A DNA stretch of 64,000 nt from Stictocephala bisonia (Eukaryota > Arthropoda > Insecta > Hemiptera > Membracidae): contig JAQJVL010000148.1 in NCBI GenBank assembly GCA_035578905.1, positions 372,001 to 436,000 on the forward strand, in the 5' to 3' direction. Shown in pieces: positions 58,982 to 64,000 of the stretch. Every line of letters begins with the position of its first letter. Position 1 is the first letter of the stretch. The position numbers and the translations under genes were made by a program. The notes under the pieces were generated by a model. It worked only from the letters and a program-made list of their open reading frames with translations. It did not search any database and was not told the DNA's origin.

Positions 58982-59325
58982 GATGCTGATCGTCAAGATA
59001 TGGGCGAATGAGTTTGATGAGTGTAGATGAACGTGTGTAGTCATTGTTACTAACTAAGGTTGACTGTTCCTCAGAAAGAGTTATTTTTTAATAGCCAGGG
59101 CAACCACGGGACCACAGCTTTACTTAGAATCCAAACCACGTAGGTTGGTGTGGTTTTCAGTTATCTGACAAGCCTGACACTCAGTTCTCTTCCCCTACAC
59201 AACATATGAACCTTGACTACGATCCAACATGGAAACCCCAGACCTCTCTAATAGTATATACGTCGATGGCAATCACTGAGCGGAAGCTGTGTTGGTATTG
59301 AGAGGGCCGAATATAGAGCTACTAT
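58982..59325. repeat. Dispersed repeat family C, copy 6
   Basis: The ordered blocks GATGCTGATCGTCAAGATAT, GTAGTCATTGTTACTAACTA AGGTTGACTG, AATAGCCAGGGCAACCACGG, ACACTCAGTTCTCTTCCCCT ACACAAC and GGCAATCACTGAGCGGAAGC are all present. This is the least interrupted copy in the window. Confidence 0.85.
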
Positions 59326-59955
59326 GAATTTAATAGTTTGGTGTGAATTAGATGATGTGGTTACTGTTTTGCAAGTTATCTAGAAAATTTAGATGCAATA
59401 ATATACAAGCCGACAGCATTGGATTTACTACCGGTTGGTTTTCTATACTTGCTTACCATCCCCTCTCTGGTTCTCTATACCATCACATCAATATATAACC
59501 ACAACCTGCTGCCAGTCTCTTAGATAACACAGTTTTATAGTCTAGGTAACCCCATACGTCTACTCTGGGGGGATGTAAAGTAGTGCAATCATGTCACAGT
59601 TAATGGAAACGACCTTAAAAATTTCACAATGAAACCAAATTAGCCAATCTTTTGTGTCATGTTTATGTATGACTGTATCAAATAAATTTAATGCCAATGT
59701 TACTCTAATGGAAAAAAAGGAAAATTTGAGGAGCTGTTTCTACATCTCAGGAATAGAGTTTAAAGAAATTTGACTTCTTAGTGGTCTCAATGATACGAAA
59801 GCTATCTTCCCTTCAAATTTCATGAAATTCTGTTTGATTATATGAAGATTTATGATAAGTGAGTAAATCTTTTTTGGATTTTATACATTAAGAATTAATT
59901 TTTCAGTTATGTTTTACAAATAATCCAAACCTTAGATTAAATCCAAATTACCAAC

Positions 59956-60097
59956 CTAAATCATCACTTTCAAATAATAAGTTCTGATGAACTCCTAGTT
60001 GTCTACAGAACTGAATAAATTTGTCCATGTTGTCTCTGGAGAAGAAACTGCGTCGAGCAGCATTTTCAAAACATCTTCCTTTTATAACTGGGGGTGT
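59956..60097 (-). CDS. pigs: Gas2-like gene exon: middle of CH domain
   Basis: A 142-nt exon, phase 0 in and 1 out, between TTTTGCAG and GTTGGT. It encodes TPPVIKGRCFENAARRSFFS RDNMDKFIQFCRQLGVHQNL LFESDDL. ARRSFFSRDNMDKFIQFCR and LGVHQNLLFESDDLV are near-invariant in GAS2/GAS2L proteins, which makes this the most diagnostic exon of the gene. It joins to VLQNNPRSVVLCLMEV across the 4.6-kb intron with the Val codon restored (G + TG). Confidence 0.95.
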
Positions 60098-62349
60098 CTG
60101 CAAAACATGAAACGCAAATGAGGCACATGCTTTTAACTGCCTTAATATAAAGTTAATGTATACTTGTTTTATTAAATAAATTGAAGGCTACACTAAGATA
60201 AAAAATCAATATTTAATTTAAAGAAGAGAATATGATGTAAAACAGTTGCATTAATCAAATGTATGAGTAACACTTATACTACCACTGTATGTTTATGGGT
60301 GGGTGGGTGGGGCCAATATCACTGCACAGTGGTATTTACCCACCTGCCGGACCCAAAAACATCAGCACAGATATGAGTAAATAAAGAAATAAAAATAATT
60401 ATTTTTTTCCTATAACTTAACTTATATTTGCATTACATATATTGTAGAATGAGAAAGGTTACAACTTCCAATATCAATTAGCGATTACGTTTCCTAATAA
60501 TTCATCAAACGAATTATCAAAATTAAACAAAACACATAATTACAAAATTGTTTCCAGTTTTTAAGACTTTCAAATTTTATTGTAGTCTTTAAAAGTATTT
60601 TCAAATAAAATATATGGTTTTTAAATTTTATCAAAACCTTACATTTTAATTTTTATTGACTAATGAAAAAAAGATAAAAACCTATTTATAATTAGTTCCA
60701 CTAATATTATATTTAAACATACACATATTAAATGAGAAGATTAAAACCATGCAATTTTACATCCAATTTTTTTTAGAAAAAAGAGCTAATTTAGTGCAGA
60801 CTATAGTTTTTAGTAAATTAAAATATGAAAAACGTGAAATGAATTGTAAAAAAACAATATTTCACCAATTTGAGTGGACACAGCTCTCATTGAGCAGAAT
60901 CAGTTCTTTAAAAATAATATTGAGCCAATAAGACGTTTTCTTTAATTTGGTAAAACAATAGAAATTCGTGGTTAGAAAATAATTTAAATAATTCATTATT
61001 ATATAAAAAAACACTTTATAAATTACTGTTTTTAATTATGTTCCCCAAGTATGAATTTGGCACAAATAATTTTATATAAAAGTAAAGAACTAAAGAATAA
61101 CTAACTAAAACCATGAATTTGACAGAAGAAATGTTGGAACGCAAGAAATTATTAGACAATAAGACACTAACAAAAAACAAAACATTCTCACTATGTGTTA
61201 TTTATTATCTCACACTTATTATTATTCTCATCAACGTATGGCCCCAGTATGATCACTTGAAGAACAGATAGTACTGTTTTGATAAGTTGGTCTTTCTTTT
61301 TGCTCAAATTGTTAGATTTTTCCAAAATGAGCTCTCTTCCTCTCACTAGACCATGTTGTTCCCGTTATTTTTTGTATCACCCCTCTGACCAACACACCAA
61401 TGAAATATTATTTACCTGAATGTATTACTCCAGATACGATGATGAAATGGTTTCGATCTTTTGCTGTACATTTTTATTTATTTAAGACACCAAATTTAGA
61501 CATTTGAGCTAATATGGGGGGCAAATTAGTGTGATTTAATTATCTTTGTTACTAATTAAGGTTGACTGTTCTATAGAAAGTTATGTATCAACAGTCCAAT
61601 AGCCTGGGAATTCCACTGTCCTACAGCTTTATGTGGAATCAGAACCATGCAGTATTGGTGTGATTTTTACCTAATTGACAAGTGTGATACTCAGTTACCT
61701 TAAACATAGACATGGGCAAAATCAGTTTATTTGCAAATAATTTACATTGTTAAATGTAAATTGAAGGAAATGTTATATTTAATTTATCTTCAATAACGCA
61801 TATGCACTTATCACAAATTTAAGATAAACATACAAATTGTAGGTATCTTAAGCAGGTTACCTAACGCCACAATTAAACTCTCTAATAAACACTTTAATTA
61901 AATTTAAAACATTAAATTTCTCAATCGTTATACAAATTTCAAAATTTCTCCGTATTGAATTCTGAACTTAATATTCTTAAATTTTGATCTGTTGTGATTA
62001 AAAGTAGATCAACTGTACGCAATAGAAGCATGAATATAAAACCAAATAAACTCATAGATTCTGAAATAAGGCTTATTTTGTAACATTACATTAAAATAAA
62101 AGTACTTCTAAGGGTTTTTGGGACTTTTGTTTCATATGCAAATGGCAGTAATAAGAATCCATCGAATCAGTGTACGTTTCTGGGTCGGTGGGAGGATCAT
62201 AACCACTGTACGCACAATAGTATTGACCCACCACCCTCCCATTCACATTCTGTGATATCTCAGAAAAAATTACAAAATACTGTTTGTAAGTTACATCAAA
62301 TATTCATCTTGACATGCTTTTGCTTATGACAGAATGATTATGAACTTAC
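60098..62349 (-). other. pigs: Gas2-like intron (2.25 kb)
   Basis: Donor CAGGG|GTAAGT at 62349 and acceptor TTTTGCAG. AT-rich, with family C copy 7 at about 61500-61715 (CTACAGCTTTATGTGGAATC). Short hairpin-like sequences with GGGTGGGTGGG and GACCCACCACCCTCCC lie at 60293-60355 and 62180-62240. No gene is seen within it. Confidence 0.75.
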
Positions 62350-62474
62350 CCCTGAGGCCAGGCCGCTATGTACAGCCTCCAGAGCACGCTCCTGAATGAC
62401 CCTGGCAAGGTGACACAGTATGACTCCATTGTCCAGCATGTCCAGCAGATTTGACGACGTCAAGTGGTCCAGTC
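62350..62474 (-). CDS. pigs: Gas2-like gene exon: first part of CH domain in the window
   Basis: A 125-nt exon opened by TTTTCAG and closed by GTAAGT. It encodes LDHLTSSNLLDMLDNGVILC HLARVIQERALEAVHSGLASG. NLLDMLDNGVILCHLA is the conserved central helix of Gas2-type CH domains (N.LD.LDNGV.LC.LA). The first two bases complete a codon from an upstream exon that must lie beyond base 64000, carrying the start codon and the earlier CH residues. The gene therefore runs off the right edge, and its promoter is not visible. Confidence 0.92.
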
Positions 62475-63480
62475 CTGAAAACAAACGTAGATTTAATTCA
62501 ATTTAAAAAACTGTGTTCGTTAATATATTTATATCAAATGTTGCAGTACAAGTAAATATCACACAACACAAATTTATTAAAATACATGCACAAAATGCAC
62601 AAATATATTATAATACAAGTACAAAATGCAAAAATATTATGGTGATCGAATTGTAATAAATTTGTGTTGTGTGGCGTTTACTTGTTCTGTACATGTACCA
62701 ACACGTATTATGCTAATTAAAAAAACTTTCAAATGTTGCTCACAACACCCTTAATGACTTAAGTAATAATAGGCCCAAATAACTGTCATGGACTTCAATC
62801 CACCCATCTGGTGTTAATACGAAAATAAGGTTATCTGCATTTCATTTTTAAAATCATTGATTTTATTCAAAATTTATTATAGCTCAAATGAATTTTATAG
62901 TTTTGGAATCGAATCGTAATGGCCACTGACAGTAGATATTCAACTGATTTTAAATTCGAAAAAATAGTGACGTTTTCTATAGTTGAAAAATTATGTACAT
63001 TATTTTATAATTGTTTATTTAAATTTTTGTTGTTTTTTTATTGTTAATTATTTGTGTCTAACAGTCGTATTGACCATTGACGGGCAACACTACACTTGAG
63101 ATGATTATTGTTGCTAAATCCAAAGTGGAGTAACATACTAAAGACAAAACTTGAAGGCTTGAGTACGTTTGAGTATACTACGTAAAGATTAGTGAGGATT
63201 CATATTTACGGTTGGTAATAAGTTACGTAAAATATTTATAAACAAACAAGGTCAAATATGCAATAAAAGTCTCCTTTATGTTTTTATATGAGAAAAAGGT
63301 TTCCTTTAAAAAAAGTTTTGAATAGAAGTTGCTCAAGCACGTCAATAAACAGGAGTCAACGAAATACGAAGTATTCACAGAGGTTCTTACCCTGCCGCAT
63401 TGATAGAGGCGATGACTTGCTGCGAATTTTAATTACCGTGCGTTCCAAACGAATGAACAGTGACAAGGTGACATGAAATT
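62475..63480 (-). other. pigs: Upstream intron of the Gas2-like gene (partial)
   Basis: It contains foldback family F copy 2 at 62546-62728 (GTACAAGTAAATATCACACA ... GTTTACTTGTTC, then CCAACACGTATTATGCTAAT T). The rest is AT-rich and unremarkable. Confidence 0.65.
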
Positions 63481-64000
63481 GCTGGTTGTAAGATACCGTA
63501 GAAGTGACAACCTCACTTACTCTTGATTCTACTGAACAGGATACAGATGATCCACATTGCTGGTTGTAAGATACCGTAGAAGTGACAGTCACAATTACTC
63601 TTGATTCTACTGAACTGGCTACAGATGATCCAAATTGCTGGTTGTAAGATACCGTAGAAGTGACAGTCACACTTACTCTTGATTCTACTGAACTGGCTAC
63701 AGATGATCCAAATTGCTGGTTGTAAGATACCGTAGAAGTGACAACCACATTTACTCTTGATTCTACTGAACTGGCTACAGATGATCCAAATTGCTGGTTG
63801 TAAGATATCGTAGAAGTGACAACCACATTTACTCTTGATTCTACTGAACTCTTGATTTTTACAGATGATTAAAATTGCTGGTTGTAAGATACCATAGGGA
63901 TGACTATCACACTTATTCTTGATTCTACTGAACTTGCTACAGATGATTAAAATTGCTGGTTGTAAGATACCATAGGGATGACTATCACACTTATTCTTGA
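63481..64000. repeat. Minisatellite, 78-bp unit, at least seven copies, runs off the edge
   Basis: GCTGGTTGTAAGATACCGTA GAAGTGACA ... CTTGATTCTACTGAACTGGC TACAGATGATCCAAATT starts at 63481, 63559, 63637, 63715, 63793, 63877 and 63955. The period is 78 except one 84-bp unit. Because 78 is divisible by 3, a minus-strand frame (63826-63356) stays open through five units (SSVASSVESRVSVTVTSTVS YNQQFG); there is no other evidence that it is translated. Confidence 0.95.

Larger units (their letters stand above)
55382..59955 (-). other. pigs: Gas2-like intron (4.6 kb)
   Basis: It lies between donor TTTAG|GTTGGT (59955) and acceptor GTTTTAG (55382). A block resembling the exon's acceptor side (GAGGATTGTTTTGGAGCACTA) recurs at 55797. 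It holds the foldback MITE, a LINE fragment and family C copy 6. The stretch 57530-58980 has only a 41-bp tandem repeat. Confidence 0.8.

Noticed and set aside
63481..64000. CRISPR array
   Set aside because: Units are tandem with no unique spacers, and the sequence is eukaryotic.

Overview
This window is eukaryotic, AT-rich and very repeat-dense. Spliced exons with GT/AG borders, CR1/Jockey-type LINEs, tRNA- and 5S-headed SINEs, mariner, Tigger, piggyBac, hAT and Helitron-like DNA elements all point to an arthropod, most likely an insect with a large genome (a hemipteran would fit). The species assignment is inference. There are no prokaryotic operons.

One conserved host gene is present, on the minus strand. 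Six exons at 62350-62474, 59956-60097, 55168-55381, 45167-45434, 37289-37414 and 25665-25865 join with matching codon phases. They encode a Gas2-like cytoskeletal linker (pickled eggs/GAS2L family): an actin-binding CH domain, a Pro-rich acidic linker, and a microtubule-binding GAR domain. The start codon lies beyond the right edge. Introns are 2-11 kb and filled with transposons.

Region 1-7.2 kb: remains of two minus-strand LINEs. A Tigger/pogo element (3695-6097) with a single in-frame stop has split the first LINE's ORF1. Region 7.7-8.35 kb: a dispersed repeat (family C) carrying an inserted tRNA-headed SINE. Region 10125-13310: a complete 3.2-kb DNA transposon with 32-bp inverted repeats, a 4-bp duplication, a two-exon transposase and about a dozen copies of a short motif near both ends; it best matches the Sola superfamily. 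Region 14.0-15.6 kb: a LINE tail and a 1.1-kb GA tract. Region 15.6-25.3 kb: intergenic, with family C copies, small inverted-repeat elements, a 5S-headed SINE and minisatellites.

Inside the Gas2-like introns: a 1.35-kb direct duplication (about 26.9-28.3 and 33.8-35.1 kb) enclosing a decayed piggyBac that is itself interrupted by a 3.7-kb hAT element; a second, deleted hAT; an intact, possibly active piggyBac (39050-41933) nested in a mariner relic; a 1-kb foldback palindrome; a decayed LINE carrying its own mariner, Helitron and SINE insertions; and an 805-bp mariner-type foldback MITE.

Apart from the Gas2-like gene the coding content is selfish DNA. The most interesting points are the nested insertion history, the Sola-like element with its end-clustered motif, and three repeat families with unrelated heads that share one core block.
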